Assembly: GCF_024753135.1 (NCBI RefSeq)
Contig: NZ_JANUGP010000022.1
Coordinates: 62,001 to 126,000, forward strand
DNA length: 64,000 nt
Reading direction: 5' to 3'
Origin: Streptomyces pyxinicus
GTDB taxonomy: Bacteria > Actinomycetota > Actinomycetes > Streptomycetales > Streptomycetaceae
The notes under the pieces: model-generated
Told to the model about the DNA's origin: nothing
The model's input: only the letters and a program-made list of their open reading frames with translations
The model's database searches: none
Program-made: the position numbers and the translations under genes
Shown: positions 34,392-43,030 of the stretch, piece by piece
Position numbering within the stretch: position 1 is the first letter of the stretch
How the letters are laid out: each line of letters begins with the position of its first letter

Positions 34392-34430
34392 TGGTCACGC
34401 TGTGCACAGCGGCCTACGCAGAGGGGAAGC

Positions 34431-35171
34431 ATGACGGCGCGACACGAGGCGATCGCCGACGAGCTGCGGCGCGCGATCGACCGCGAGCAGTACACGGTCG
34501 GCAGCCGGCTGCCCTCGGAGTCGGAGCTGGCCGCGCACTACGGCGTCTCGCGCGGCACGGTCCGCCAGGCCGTCGCGGCCCTCACCGCCGAGGGGCTGAT
34601 CGGCTCCCGGCAGGGCGCCCGCCGCGTCGTGCTCGCCAGCCGCCGCAGCCAGAGCTTCGAGGAACTGCGCAGCTTCGCCCAGTGGGCCCGCGCGATGGGC
34701 CGCGAGGCCACCGGCCACGTCGTCGCCCAGGAGTACCACCCGGCCACGCACGAGGACGCGGTACGCCTTCAACTAACCCTCGGCACCCGGGTGTTGCACG
34801 TGCTCCGGGTACGCGGTCTGGACGGCGAACCGGTGCTGCTGGAGCGCACGGTGTACGCGGACTGGATCTCGCCGGCGGTCGCGCCCCTGGAGCCCGACTG
34901 CCCCTCGGTGACCCAGCGCCTCTACGACGACACCGGTCTGGTCTTCGCCTACGGGGAGCACGTCATCGACGCGGTCGCGGCCGGCGCCCGGGACGCCGAG
35001 CTGCTGGGCGTCCGCCGCACCAGTCCGCTGCTGCGCGTCCGGCGCGTGACGACCACCCGCGAGGGCCGGCCGGTGGAGTGGTCGGACGACCGGTACCGCT
35101 CGGACGCGGTGAGCTTCAGCGTGCGCAACTCCATGGACAACAACGCGCTGGCGCGGAAGACGGCGGATTAG
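34431..35171 (+). CDS. GntR/HutC-family transcriptional regulator with UTRA domain
   Basis: 246 residues. The N-terminal wHTH (about 1-68) has GSRLPSESELAAHYGVSRGTVRQAV and the C-terminal UTRA effector domain (about 90-235) ends with the pattern VEWSDDRYRSDAVSFSV. It is divergent from the ABC importer operon with a palindrome between them and is the likely ligand-responsive repressor of uptake. ATG 34431 is preceded by GAGGGGAAGC. Confidence 0.9.
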   Translation: MTARHEAIADELRRAIDREQYTVGSRLPSESELAAHYGVSRGTVRQAVAALTAEGLIGSRQGARRVVLASRRSQSFEELRSFAQWARAMGREATGHVVAQEYHPATHEDAVRLQLTLGTRVLHVLRVRGLDGEPVLLERTVYADWISPAVAPLEPDCPSVTQRLYDDTGLVFAYGEHVIDAVAAGARDAELLGVRRTSPLLRVRRVTTTREGRPVEWSDDRYRSDAVSFSVRNSMDNNALARKTAD

Positions 35172-35203
35172 GAAGGGCCCAGGGGGCCATTGCCCCCGCC
35201 CCC

Positions 35204-35656
35204 CTACCCCGGCGCCCCCGAAGAGAACCTCCGCAGCAACGGCGACAGCACCAGCACGGACTTGGTCCGCTCCACGAACGGCTCCCCCGCGATCCGCTCC
35301 AGCACCCGCTCGAAGTGCCGCATGTCGGACGCGAAGACCTGCGCGATCGCGTCCGCGTCCCCGGTGACGGTGGACGCGGCCACCACCTCCTGGTACCGCT
35401 CCAGACCGCGCTGGATGGTCTCCGGCGAGGTGTTGCGCCGGCAGTGGATCTCGATGAACCCCTCGGTCTCCCAGCCGAGCGCCGCCGGGTCCACCCGCAC
35501 GGTGAACCCGGTGATCGCACCGGTGGCGCGCAGCCGGTCCACCCGCCGCTTCACCGCGGGCGCGGACAGGCCGACCAGGTCTCCGATGTCCGCGTAGGAC
35601 CGGCGGGCGTCCTCGGCGAGGGCGTGCACGATACGTTCGTCGAGATCGTTCAACAC
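35204..35656 (-). CDS. Lrp/AsnC-family transcriptional regulator
   Basis: 150 residues. HTH LDERIVHALAEDARRSYADIGDLVGLSAPAVKRRVD, here only noted by its ends, occupies about 4-50; the RAM/AsnC ligand domain follows (about 65-140, with VTGDADAIAQVFASD). Such regulators sense amino acids and bind as octamers to several phased sites. It follows the APC permease gene by 27 nt and is probably co-transcribed, so it likely controls its own operon through the CGTTGCGCG repeats at 37.3 kb. Start GTG 35656; the RBS is weak, so translation may depend on coupling. Confidence 0.9.
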   Translation of the reverse strand: MLNDLDERIVHALAEDARRSYADIGDLVGLSAPAVKRRVDRLRATGAITGFTVRVDPAALGWETEGFIEIHCRRNTSPETIQRGLERYQEVVAASTVTGDADAIAQVFASDMRHFERVLERIAGEPFVERTKSVLVLSPLLRRFSSGAPG

Positions 35657-35683
35657 AGGGGGTCGTTCACTTCTTCGTCCGGT

Positions 35684-37174
35684 TCACTTCTCTGCCGTCG
35701 CCGCGAGCGGGTCGTCGGTCGCGAGACGGGAACGGCGATAGCCGTACAGGAAGTAGAACACGAGCCCGACGGCCATCCAGACCCCGAACACGGCCCAGGT
35801 CACGGCGGACAGGCTGAACATCATCCAGGCGCAGCAGACGAAGCCCAGCACGGGCAGCAGCCACCCGAGCGGCACCCGGAAGCTGCGCCGCATGGCCGGG
35901 CGGGTCCGGCGCAGCACCACCACGGCCACGTTGACCAGCGCGAAGGCGAACAGCGTGCCGATGCTGGTGGCGTCGGCGAGCTGCCCCAGCGGGATGGCGG
36001 CGGCGAGCACCCCGCAGAACAGGGCGACGATCACCGTGTTGGCGCGCGGGGCGCCGGTCTTCGGGTGGACCCGGGCGAAGACCTTCGGGACGAGGCCGTC
36101 GCGGGACATGGCGAAGAGGATGCGGGTCTGGCCGTAGAGCACCGTCAGCACCACGCTGGCGATGGCGATCACGGCGCAGAAGGCGAGCAGGGTGCCCCAG
36201 AAGCTCTGCCCGGTGACGTCCGTCATGATCTGGGCGAGGGCGGCCTCGGAGTCGGCGAACGTCCGCCACGGCCGGGCGCCGACCGCGACGGCGGCGACCA
36301 GCACGTACAGGGCCGTCACGATGACCAGCGAGAGCATGATGGCGCGGGGCAGGTCGCGCTGGGCGTCCTTGGCCTCCTCGCCGGCGGTGGAGGCGGCGTC
36401 GAAGCCGATGTAGGAGAAGAACAGCGTGGCGGCCGCGGCGCTGACGCCGTCCATGCCCAGCGGCATGAAGTGCGCGTAGTTGCCGGACTTGAACCCCATG
36501 AAGCCGATGGCGCAGAACAGCACCAGCGCGGCGATCTTCACGCACACCATGACCGTGTTGGCGCGGGCGGACTCCTTGGCGCCGCCGAGCAGGAACACCA
36601 TGGCGAGCAGGATGACGATCAGCGCGGGCAGGTTGAAGACGCCGCCGTCGACGCCGGGCGGGTTGGCCAGGGCGGCCGGCAGGGTCACGCCGAGGGTGCC
36701 GTCCAGCAGTTCGTTCAGGTACTCGCCCCAGCCGACGGCCACGGCGGCGACCGAGACGCCGTACTCCAGCAGCAGACACCAGCCGCAGACCCAGGCGATC
36801 AGCTCGCCCATGGTCGCGTAGGCGTACGAGTACGAGGAGCCGGAGACCGGGATGGTGCCGGCCAGCTCGGCGTAGGACAGGGCGGAGAACAGCGCGGTGA
36901 CACCGGCGATCACGAAGGACAGCGTGACGGCCGGACCCGCCTTCGGGACGGCCTGGCCGAGGACGACGAAGATACCGGTGCCGAGGGTGGCGCCGATGCT
37001 GATCATGGTGAGCTGCCACAGCCCGAGCGAGCGCCGGAGCGTGCCGCCCTCGCCCTGGCCGCCCTCGGCGATCAGGCGCTCCACGGGCTTGCGGCGCATC
37101 AGGCGCGCGGCGACGCCCGGGGACGCGGGGGCCGGCGTCGGTGGGTTCTGCGGGGACGCGCCATGGTCGAGCAC
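35684..37174 (-). CDS. APC-family amino acid permease (cationic amino acid transporter type)
   Basis: 496 residues with about 12-14 membrane helices. The N-terminus has the CAT-like LTMISIGATLGTGIFVVLGQ and GPAVTLSFVIAG, and the core holds FFSYIGFDAASTAGEEAKDA. These point to the cationic amino acid transporter subgroup, though the exact substrate is uncertain. GTG 37174 has AAGGAGG upstream. An Lrp/AsnC regulator follows and phased direct repeats precede it, so import is probably amino-acid controlled. Confidence 0.9.
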   Translation of the reverse strand: MLDHGASPQNPPTPAPASPGVAARLMRRKPVERLIAEGGQGEGGTLRRSLGLWQLTMISIGATLGTGIFVVLGQAVPKAGPAVTLSFVIAGVTALFSALSYAELAGTIPVSGSSYSYAYATMGELIAWVCGWCLLLEYGVSVAAVAVGWGEYLNELLDGTLGVTLPAALANPPGVDGGVFNLPALIVILLAMVFLLGGAKESARANTVMVCVKIAALVLFCAIGFMGFKSGNYAHFMPLGMDGVSAAAATLFFSYIGFDAASTAGEEAKDAQRDLPRAIMLSLVIVTALYVLVAAVAVGARPWRTFADSEAALAQIMTDVTGQSFWGTLLAFCAVIAIASVVLTVLYGQTRILFAMSRDGLVPKVFARVHPKTGAPRANTVIVALFCGVLAAAIPLGQLADATSIGTLFAFALVNVAVVVLRRTRPAMRRSFRVPLGWLLPVLGFVCCAWMMFSLSAVTWAVFGVWMAVGLVFYFLYGYRRSRLATDDPLAATAEK

Positions 37175-37342
37175 GCGGTGGCCTCCTTATCGCTGCCGGT
37201 CACGGCGGACGAGGACCGACGGCAGCCCCACGAGACCAGGGACCCACCGAGCGGGGTCCCCGCCACGCCACGTACAGGTGAGCACCCTACGAGCCGGGCC
37301 TTCACGGACGTAATGCGGCAATCTTGCGTGTCCCCGGATGAT

Positions 37343-37422
37343 CATTGCGTTCCTCCCGGGGGAACGCCCATTCGTTGCGCGTGCCCTGTCGAGCGTTGCG
37401 CGGGACGCCCGGCCCGCGCAAC
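37343..37422. promoter_or_regulatory. Phased CGTTGCGCG repeats upstream of the APC permease
   Basis: CATTGCGTT (37343), CGTTGCGCG (37373) and CGTTGCGCG (37394) are direct copies spaced 30 and 21 nt; a partial copy CTTGCGTG lies at 37323 and an inverted copy CGCGCAAC at 37415-37422. The spacing mirrors that before the nitrilase operon, and 37362-37381 matches 25130-25149 at 17 of 20 bases. Likely binding sites of the Lrp/AsnC protein. Confidence 0.6.
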
Positions 37423-37503
37423 AGGACACGCGAGAGGGGCCCGGACGCCTACGGCCCCCGTTCCTCCCGGCGCGGGAGGGACGGGGGCCGTAGGGGCCGG
37501 GGC

Positions 37504-38955
37504 TCAGCTCCAGCTGGCGTGCAGCGGCTTGCCCTCGGCGTAGCCGGCCGCGCTCTGGATGCCGACGATGGCCTTCTCGGCGAACTCCTCCAGGGAGCCG
37601 GCACCGGCGTAGGTGCAGGAGGAGCGGACGCCCGCGATGATCGAGTCGATCAGGTCCTCGACGCCCGGGCGGGCCGGGTCGAGGAACATCCGGGAGGTGG
37701 AGATGCCCTCCTCGAACAGCGCCTTGCGGGCCCGGTCGTACGCCGACTCCTCGGAGGTGCGGTTGCGCACCGCGCGCGCGGAGGCCATGCCGAACGACTC
37801 CTTGTACAGGCGGCCGTTGGCGTCCTGCTGGAGGTCGCCCGGGGACTCGTAGGTGCCCGCGAACCAGGAGCCGACCATCACGTTGGACGCGCCGGCCGCG
37901 AGGGCCATGGCCACGTCGCGCGGGTGGCGGACACCGCCGTCGGCCCACACGTGCTTGCCGTACTTCCTCGCCTCGGCGGCACACTCCAGGACCGCGGAGA
38001 ACTGCGGCCGGCCCACGCCGGTCATCATGCGGGTGGTGCACATGGCGCCGGGGCCGACGCCGACCTTGATGACGTCCGCGCCGGCGTCGATCAGGTCCTT
38101 GACGCCCTCGGCGGAGACGATGTTGCCGGCGACGATCGGCACCCGCGGGTCGAGGGCGCGCACCACCTGGACGGCGCTGATCATCGACTCCTGGTGGCCG
38201 TGAGCGGTGTCGATGACGAGGGTGTCCACGCCCGCGTCGAGGAGCTGCTTGGCCTTGCCCGCGACGTCGCCGTTGATGCCGACGGCCGCGGCGATGCGCA
38301 GCTTGCCCTGAGCGTCGACGGCCGGCGTGTACAGGGTCGCGCGCAGGGCGCCCTTGCGGGTGAGGATTCCGGCGAGCCTGCCGTCCTTGTCGACGGCCGG
38401 GGCGTAGCGGCGGTTGGCCGCGTCCAGCCGGTTGAAGGCCTCGCGCGGGTCGATGTCCGCGTCGAGGAGCAGCAGGTCCCGGGACATGACCACTTCGAGC
38501 TGGGTGAAGCGGTCGACGCCGGTCAGGTCCGTGTCGGTGACGACGCCGACGGGCCGCCGGTCCTCGTCCACGACGACACCGGCGTTGTGCGCGCGCTTGG
38601 GCAGCAGCGCCAAGGCATCGGCGACGGTCTGGTGCGGGGCGAGCACGATCGGGGTGTCGAGCACCAGGTGCCGGCCCTTGACCCAGGAGACGACCTCGGT
38701 GACGACGTCGATCGGGATGTCCTGCGGGATGACCACGAGGCCGCCGCGGCGGGCCATCGTCTCGGCCATGCGGCGGCCGGCGATGGCGGTCATGTTGGCG
38801 ACGACGAGCGGGATGGTGGTGCCCGTGCCGTCCGGCGAGCTGAGGTCCACGCCCTGACGCGAGCCCACCGCAGAGCGGCTCGGCACCATGAACACGTCGT
38901 CGTACGTCAGGTCGTACGCGGGCTGGATGTCATTGAGGAAACGCACGTGCTGCAC
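37504..38955 (-). CDS. guaB1: GuaB1-family IMPDH/GMP reductase
   Basis: 483 residues. An (alpha/beta)8 barrel with a CBS pair inserted at about 95-205 and the catalytic Cys loop GVGPGAMCTTRMMTGVG near 300-315. The family is annotated as IMP dehydrogenase, but mycobacterial GuaB1 has been shown to be a CBS-containing GMP reductase. The TGVGRPQ after the Cys loop resembles GMP reductase (TGVGYPQ), so it probably converts GMP to IMP with NADPH. The main IMPDH (GuaB2) is expected elsewhere. GTG 38955 was taken as start. A hairpin lies 22 nt upstream. Confidence 0.85.
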   Translation of the reverse strand: MQHVRFLNDIQPAYDLTYDDVFMVPSRSAVGSRQGVDLSSPDGTGTTIPLVVANMTAIAGRRMAETMARRGGLVVIPQDIPIDVVTEVVSWVKGRHLVLDTPIVLAPHQTVADALALLPKRAHNAGVVVDEDRRPVGVVTDTDLTGVDRFTQLEVVMSRDLLLLDADIDPREAFNRLDAANRRYAPAVDKDGRLAGILTRKGALRATLYTPAVDAQGKLRIAAAVGINGDVAGKAKQLLDAGVDTLVIDTAHGHQESMISAVQVVRALDPRVPIVAGNIVSAEGVKDLIDAGADVIKVGVGPGAMCTTRMMTGVGRPQFSAVLECAAEARKYGKHVWADGGVRHPRDVAMALAAGASNVMVGSWFAGTYESPGDLQQDANGRLYKESFGMASARAVRNRTSEESAYDRARKALFEEGISTSRMFLDPARPGVEDLIDSIIAGVRSSCTYAGAGSLEEFAEKAIVGIQSAAGYAEGKPLHASWS

Positions 38956-38976
38956 ATCCCAGTCGATCAGAGGCGA

Positions 38977-39000
38977 CCCCCTGACAGGTGTGCCAGGGGG
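38977..39000. promoter_or_regulatory. Hairpin in the guaB1 5' leader
   Basis: CCCCCTGACA (38977-38986) pairs with TGCCAGGGGG (38991-39000) with one mismatch and a GGTG loop, 22 nt upstream of the guaB1 start on the minus strand. It could be an attenuator or protein site; no known riboswitch core is present. The remainder of 39001-39254 contains the 7-bp repeat and no gene. Confidence 0.35.
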
Positions 39001-39190
39001 AAAAGAGCACGTACTTCATTCTCCCATGACGGGGCCGCCGCCGTACCCCGACAGAACCTCCAGGCCCGCCCGGCGATCTTCGGAGGTTCCGCCAAGCACC
39101 TCGGCGAAGGGCCCTCCCGCCTCGGTACGATCACTACGGCGCCACTCGTGCCGATCTGCGGAAACGCCGGATACGGCAGGGGCATGCCAA

Positions 39191-39196
39191 GTACAC
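39191..39196 (+). promoter_or_regulatory. Possible -10 box (TACACT) before the GT-B-like gene
   Basis: TACACT in AAGTACACTGGAGAG fits a vegetative -10. It would start transcription at about 39203, just before the 7-bp repeats and the GTG at 39255. Confidence 0.35.
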
Positions 39197-39211
39197 TGGA
39201 GAGACACTTGA

Positions 39212-39250
39212 GGCGACGGGCGACGGGCGACGGGCGACGGGCGACGGGCG
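39212..39250. repeat. 7-bp tandem repeat (GGCGACG, 5.6 copies)
   Basis: Five perfect GGCGACG units (39212-39246) plus GGCG directly precede the GTG of the following gene. A unit of 7 bp, not a multiple of three, is prone to slippage that would shift any reading frame crossing it. Confidence 0.85.
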
Positions 39251-39254
39251 TGCT

Positions 39255-40904
39255 GTGCTGTTCGCGGCGCGCTCGCAGAACGCGCTGCACCGGCTGCTCG
39301 ACACACTCCCGGTCTTCGCGGGTGACGACCGCGTACGCCGCTACTTCACCCTCGTCCCCGGCTCCGACTTCTCCCACCACGCCCTCGGCGCGATCGACCG
39401 CGCGGGCGGCCGCACCCTGCCCTGGGCGGACGCCGTCTCCCGGACCTTCGCGCTGATCCTCGCCGCCAGCCCCAAGGGCGACCTGCGCCGCCTGCACGGC
39501 CCGCGCGCCCTGCTTCCGCACGGCGCCGGCTTCAACAAGTCCCTTTCCGGCGAGGGAACGGAGGATTCCGCCTCCGGACTCGACCCCGCCCACCTCCTCC
39601 AGCCCGACGGCACACCGCTCGCCACCCGGTACCTGTTCGCCCACCCCAGCCAGATCGAACGGCTGGCCCTGGCCAGTCCCGAGGCGGCGGCCCGGGCGGC
39701 GGTCGTCGGCGACCCCCTGCTGGAGCGGTTCCTGGAGTCGCAGGACCGCCGTGACCGCTACCGGGCCGCGCTGCGCACCGGCAGCCGTACGCTCGTCGTC
39801 CTGTTCTCCACCTGGGGCCCGGAATCCCTGATCGGCCGCCGCCCCGGGCTCCCCGCCGAGCTGGCCGCCGTCCTCCCCCACGACGAGTACCAGCTCGCCC
39901 TGGTCCTGCACCCCAACGAGCGCGTCCGTCGCGGCGCCCTCGACCTCGACGAGTACCTGGACCCCGCGCGCCAGGCGGGCCTGCTGCTGCCCGGCGTCCA
40001 CGAGGAGTGGGCGTCGGTCGCCATCGCGGCGGACCTCTTGATCACCGACCATGGATCGGCGGCCCTGTACCCGGCGGCCCTCGACCGCCCGCTGCTCGGC
40101 GCCTACGACGGCGGCGACGAACTGCTTCCCGGCAGCCCGATGGCCGACCTCCTGAAGCGGGCCCCTCACCTCGCCCCGGATCTGCCTCGCGCGGACGCGG
40201 CGGACGTCATGGCGGCCATCCTGCGCGCCCACCGCCCCGGCGGCAGCAGTGCCTTCACGGACTCGGTGTTCGCCGAGCGGGGACACGCGCTGGACCGGCT
40301 GCGGGAGACGGTGTACGACCTGCTCGGCCTCCCACCGCCCACGCATCCCGTCCTCCCCCGCCTGCTGCCCGACCCGGCACCGGCGCAGGACACGCCCGCC
40401 GCCTTCGCGGTACGCGTCGAGCACGACGAGCACGGCGTGATCCGCGTTCTACGCCACCCCGCCCACCTGGTACCGCCCGCCCCCGTCCATCACCTCGCCG
40501 CCGAGGTCGGCGCCGCGCACCGGCGTCACCTCCAGAGCGCCGCACTCCTGTACCGCCGCGCGGGCGGCCACCCGGGTGCGCCGACCGAGCCGGCGGAGGA
40601 CTGGACGCGGCGGATCCTGGCGGACCACCCCGGTGGCCGGCGCAGCGCGGCGGTCGTCGTCTCCGGCACGCACTGCCTGCTGCGGCCTCGCTCCGGCCCC
40701 TTGCTGTCCGTGCGGATCGGGCCGCACGGGACCCACCGGCGGACCGTCCCGGTCGACCCGGTGCCCGTCCTCTCGGCGGTACACGCCGTGCTCTTCGCCC
40801 GCCCGGACGTCGAGCACACCGGTCTCACCTGCGCCATCGGCCCCCAGACGGTCGAGGTCCGGCTCGCCCCGGCCACCGCCGAGGAGGCCGCGACACCCGT
40901 GTGA
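39255..40904 (+). CDS. GT-B/CDP-glycerol transferase-like hypothetical protein
   Basis: 549 residues, soluble. The first about 360 residues look like a GT-B fold of the CDP-glycerol glycerophosphotransferase/UDP-GlcNAc epimerase type: LLPHGAGFN, LVVLFSTWGPESL, LVLHPNERV and ADLLITDHGSAALYPAALDRPL, similar in pattern to DLLITDYSS...KP of that family. The C-terminal about 190 residues (AVRVEHDEHGVIRVLR onward) are unrecognised. Role unknown, perhaps envelope glycan or teichoic-acid-like transfer. The GTG at 39255 lacks a clear RBS because the 7-bp repeat lies immediately upstream, so the true start is doubtful. Confidence 0.65.
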   Translation: MLFAARSQNALHRLLDTLPVFAGDDRVRRYFTLVPGSDFSHHALGAIDRAGGRTLPWADAVSRTFALILAASPKGDLRRLHGPRALLPHGAGFNKSLSGEGTEDSASGLDPAHLLQPDGTPLATRYLFAHPSQIERLALASPEAAARAAVVGDPLLERFLESQDRRDRYRAALRTGSRTLVVLFSTWGPESLIGRRPGLPAELAAVLPHDEYQLALVLHPNERVRRGALDLDEYLDPARQAGLLLPGVHEEWASVAIAADLLITDHGSAALYPAALDRPLLGAYDGGDELLPGSPMADLLKRAPHLAPDLPRADAADVMAAILRAHRPGGSSAFTDSVFAERGHALDRLRETVYDLLGLPPPTHPVLPRLLPDPAPAQDTPAAFAVRVEHDEHGVIRVLRHPAHLVPPAPVHHLAAEVGAAHRRHLQSAALLYRRAGGHPGAPTEPAEDWTRRILADHPGGRRSAAVVVSGTHCLLRPRSGPLLSVRIGPHGTHRRTVPVDPVPVLSAVHAVLFARPDVEHTGLTCAIGPQTVEVRLAPATAEEAATPV

Positions 40905-40934
40905 GACAGAGGAGGCCGCCCCGGGGGGTGTTCC

Positions 40935-42941
40935 TCAGGCGAGCCCCAGCCGCGCCCACCGCTCCCGCGCCGCCGTCCGGTGTCCCTCGGCCTCGGCCTC
41001 CCGGCCCGTGCGGGCGGCGAGGTCCGCGAGGGCGTCCAGGACGCGCGCCTCGTCGCGGACACCGCGCAGCGCGCGCATCCCGTCCAGCGCCGCCAGGTAC
41101 AGGGCGCGCGCCTCGTCGGTGCGGCCGAGCCGGTCGCGCACCCCGGCGAGGGCGAACTCGGCGCGCGCGGTGAGCCGGGTCCGGCCGCCGTCGGCGAACT
41201 CCGCGCGGACCCGCTCCAGCAGGTCGGCGGCGCGCTCCAGTTCACCGAGGTGGGCCAGCGCCTCGCCCAGGCGGTACCGCTGCAAGGTGGCGCCGTAGGC
41301 GTTGCCGATCTCCTCGTGCACCGCCCCGGACGCCGCGAACTCCTCGGCCGCGGCGGGCCAGTCGCCGCGTGCCGCGCTCAGCATGCCGAGGAACTCCCGG
41401 GTGGACGCGGCGAGCTTGCGTTCGTCCGGGGAGGTGCCGAAAGCGGCCTGGACGGTCGACCAGGCCTGGGTCAGCTGCTGCCCCGCCTCCTCGAACTCGC
41501 CCTGTTCCCACAGCGGCCGGGCGAGCTGGCAGCGCATCCGGACCAGCACCCGCATGTCGCCGGCGCGCTGGGCGGCGGCCACGCCCGTACGGAAGACGTC
41601 GATGTGGTCGGCGTAGTGCGGATGGTTCAGGTAGTGCGTCCACAGCGGCTCGCACAGGGCCGACGCCTCTTCCAGGCCCCACTCGCCGGCCGCACCGGCG
41701 GCGTACGCGACGCGGACGCAGCCGAACAGCGCGTGCCGTTCGGACTCCAGCCACTGGTATGCCCGCGCCACGGCCGCACCCGGCGGGTCTCCGGGCCGTT
41801 CGAAGAGGACGTCCCGGGTGCCGGGCACCGGCTCCGCCTCGGGTGCCGTCCTCAGCCGCCGCCCGGCCGCCGCCAGGTCCGCGCCCTGGGCCTGGCGCAG
41901 ATACCAGCGGACGAGCCGGCGCAGGGCCACCTCGCGGTCGGCCTGATCGCCGTGTGCCTCCGCCCGGCGGCGGGCGTGGGCGCGCAGCAGCTCGGGCAGC
42001 CGCATACGGCCGTCCGGACCCGGAACGGGCAGCAGCCCGGACGCGCGCAGTTCGTCGAGCGCGTCCTCGGCGGTGTCCGGGCCCCGGCCGAGCAGGGCGT
42101 CGACGGCGGCGAGGGTGAAGGAGGGGCCGGGGAACCGGCCCAGCAGGCGGTACAGGCGGGCCGGGTCGGCGCCCAGGCTGTCGTAGGCCGCGTCCCACAC
42201 CTGTTCCACCGGGGGGAGTCCCTTCTCGTCCAGTTCGGTGCTCAGCCGGCCGAGCAGCCGGGCCAGCGGCCGGTCCCGGTACCGGCGCAGCCACTGCCCC
42301 GCGACGAGCAGGGCGGCGGGCAGTCCGGCACACACGTCGAGCAGCCTGCGCGCCTCCTCGGGCTCGGCCGACAGCCGGGCGTCCCGGGTGATCCGCTCCA
42401 GCAGGTCCAGCGCGTCGGCGGGTGCCGGCGGCTCCAGCGGAAGTTCGGCGCCCGCCCTGGTCTGGAGGTCGTACAGGGGTCCGTGGCTGGTGACGATGAC
42501 CAGGCTGTCGCTCCCGGCGGGCAGCAGCGGCTCGGCCTCGGTGCCGTACCGGGCGTTGTCCACGACGACCGCGAGCCGTTTGCCGTGGGTCAGGGACCAG
42601 TACTGCCGGGCCCGCTCCGGGAACGCGGGCGCGATCCACTCCGCGCCGAGGCCGCGCAGCAGCTCGCCGAGGACGTCGGCGACCTCCACCGCGCCGTCTT
42701 CCCGGCGTACGTCGTCCAGGTCGACGTACAGCACGCCGTCCGGGTAGCGCGCGTGCAGGGCGCGGGCCAGGCGGAAGGCCAGCTCGGTCTTGCCGATGCC
42801 GCCGTAGCCGCTCAGCAGCAGGCACAGCGGCCGGCTGCCGTCGTCCCCCGGCGGCCCCGCCATGACCAGCCGGCGGGCCTGTGCCTGCTGCCACTCGCGG
42901 TCCACGAAGTGCGCCGGCGCCGGCGGAATCTGATACACCAC
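40935..42941 (-). CDS. NB-ARC/TPR STAND protein (AfsR-like without DNA-binding domain)
   Basis: 668 residues. An NB-ARC NTPase at about 10-330 has Walker A GYGGIGKT (45-52), Walker B RLAVVVDN (about 123) and GLPAAL (about 211). The C-terminal half is TPR helices (about 440-660, LGEALAHLGELERAADLLERV). It resembles the middle and C-terminal parts of AfsR/SARP regulators but lacks the N-terminal OmpR-like and BTAD domains. It could be a signalling scaffold or regulator working through a partner. GTG 42941 was chosen. It is convergent with the GT-B-like gene (30-nt gap). Confidence 0.82.
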   Translation of the reverse strand: MVYQIPPAPAHFVDREWQQAQARRLVMAGPPGDDGSRPLCLLLSGYGGIGKTELAFRLARALHARYPDGVLYVDLDDVRREDGAVEVADVLGELLRGLGAEWIAPAFPERARQYWSLTHGKRLAVVVDNARYGTEAEPLLPAGSDSLVIVTSHGPLYDLQTRAGAELPLEPPAPADALDLLERITRDARLSAEPEEARRLLDVCAGLPAALLVAGQWLRRYRDRPLARLLGRLSTELDEKGLPPVEQVWDAAYDSLGADPARLYRLLGRFPGPSFTLAAVDALLGRGPDTAEDALDELRASGLLPVPGPDGRMRLPELLRAHARRRAEAHGDQADREVALRRLVRWYLRQAQGADLAAAGRRLRTAPEAEPVPGTRDVLFERPGDPPGAAVARAYQWLESERHALFGCVRVAYAAGAAGEWGLEEASALCEPLWTHYLNHPHYADHIDVFRTGVAAAQRAGDMRVLVRMRCQLARPLWEQGEFEEAGQQLTQAWSTVQAAFGTSPDERKLAASTREFLGMLSAARGDWPAAAEEFAASGAVHEEIGNAYGATLQRYRLGEALAHLGELERAADLLERVRAEFADGGRTRLTARAEFALAGVRDRLGRTDEARALYLAALDGMRALRGVRDEARVLDALADLAARTGREAEAEGHRTAARERWARLGLA

Positions 42942-43030
42942 GTCTGTCTCGACCCCCGTCCCGAATGGCTCCGTCCCTGCGGAAGCCTATCCATGGACGG
43001 GAGTTGACATGCCGTCACGACAGGGTGATG

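Noticed and set aside
34682..37543. Plus-strand open frame of 953 codons
   Set aside because: Overlaps gntR, the Lrp gene and the APC permease in other frames; His/Gln/Gly-rich composition typical of shadow frames.
39212..39250. CRISPR array
   Set aside because: The 7-bp and 16-bp arrays are gapless tandem repeats without spacers.
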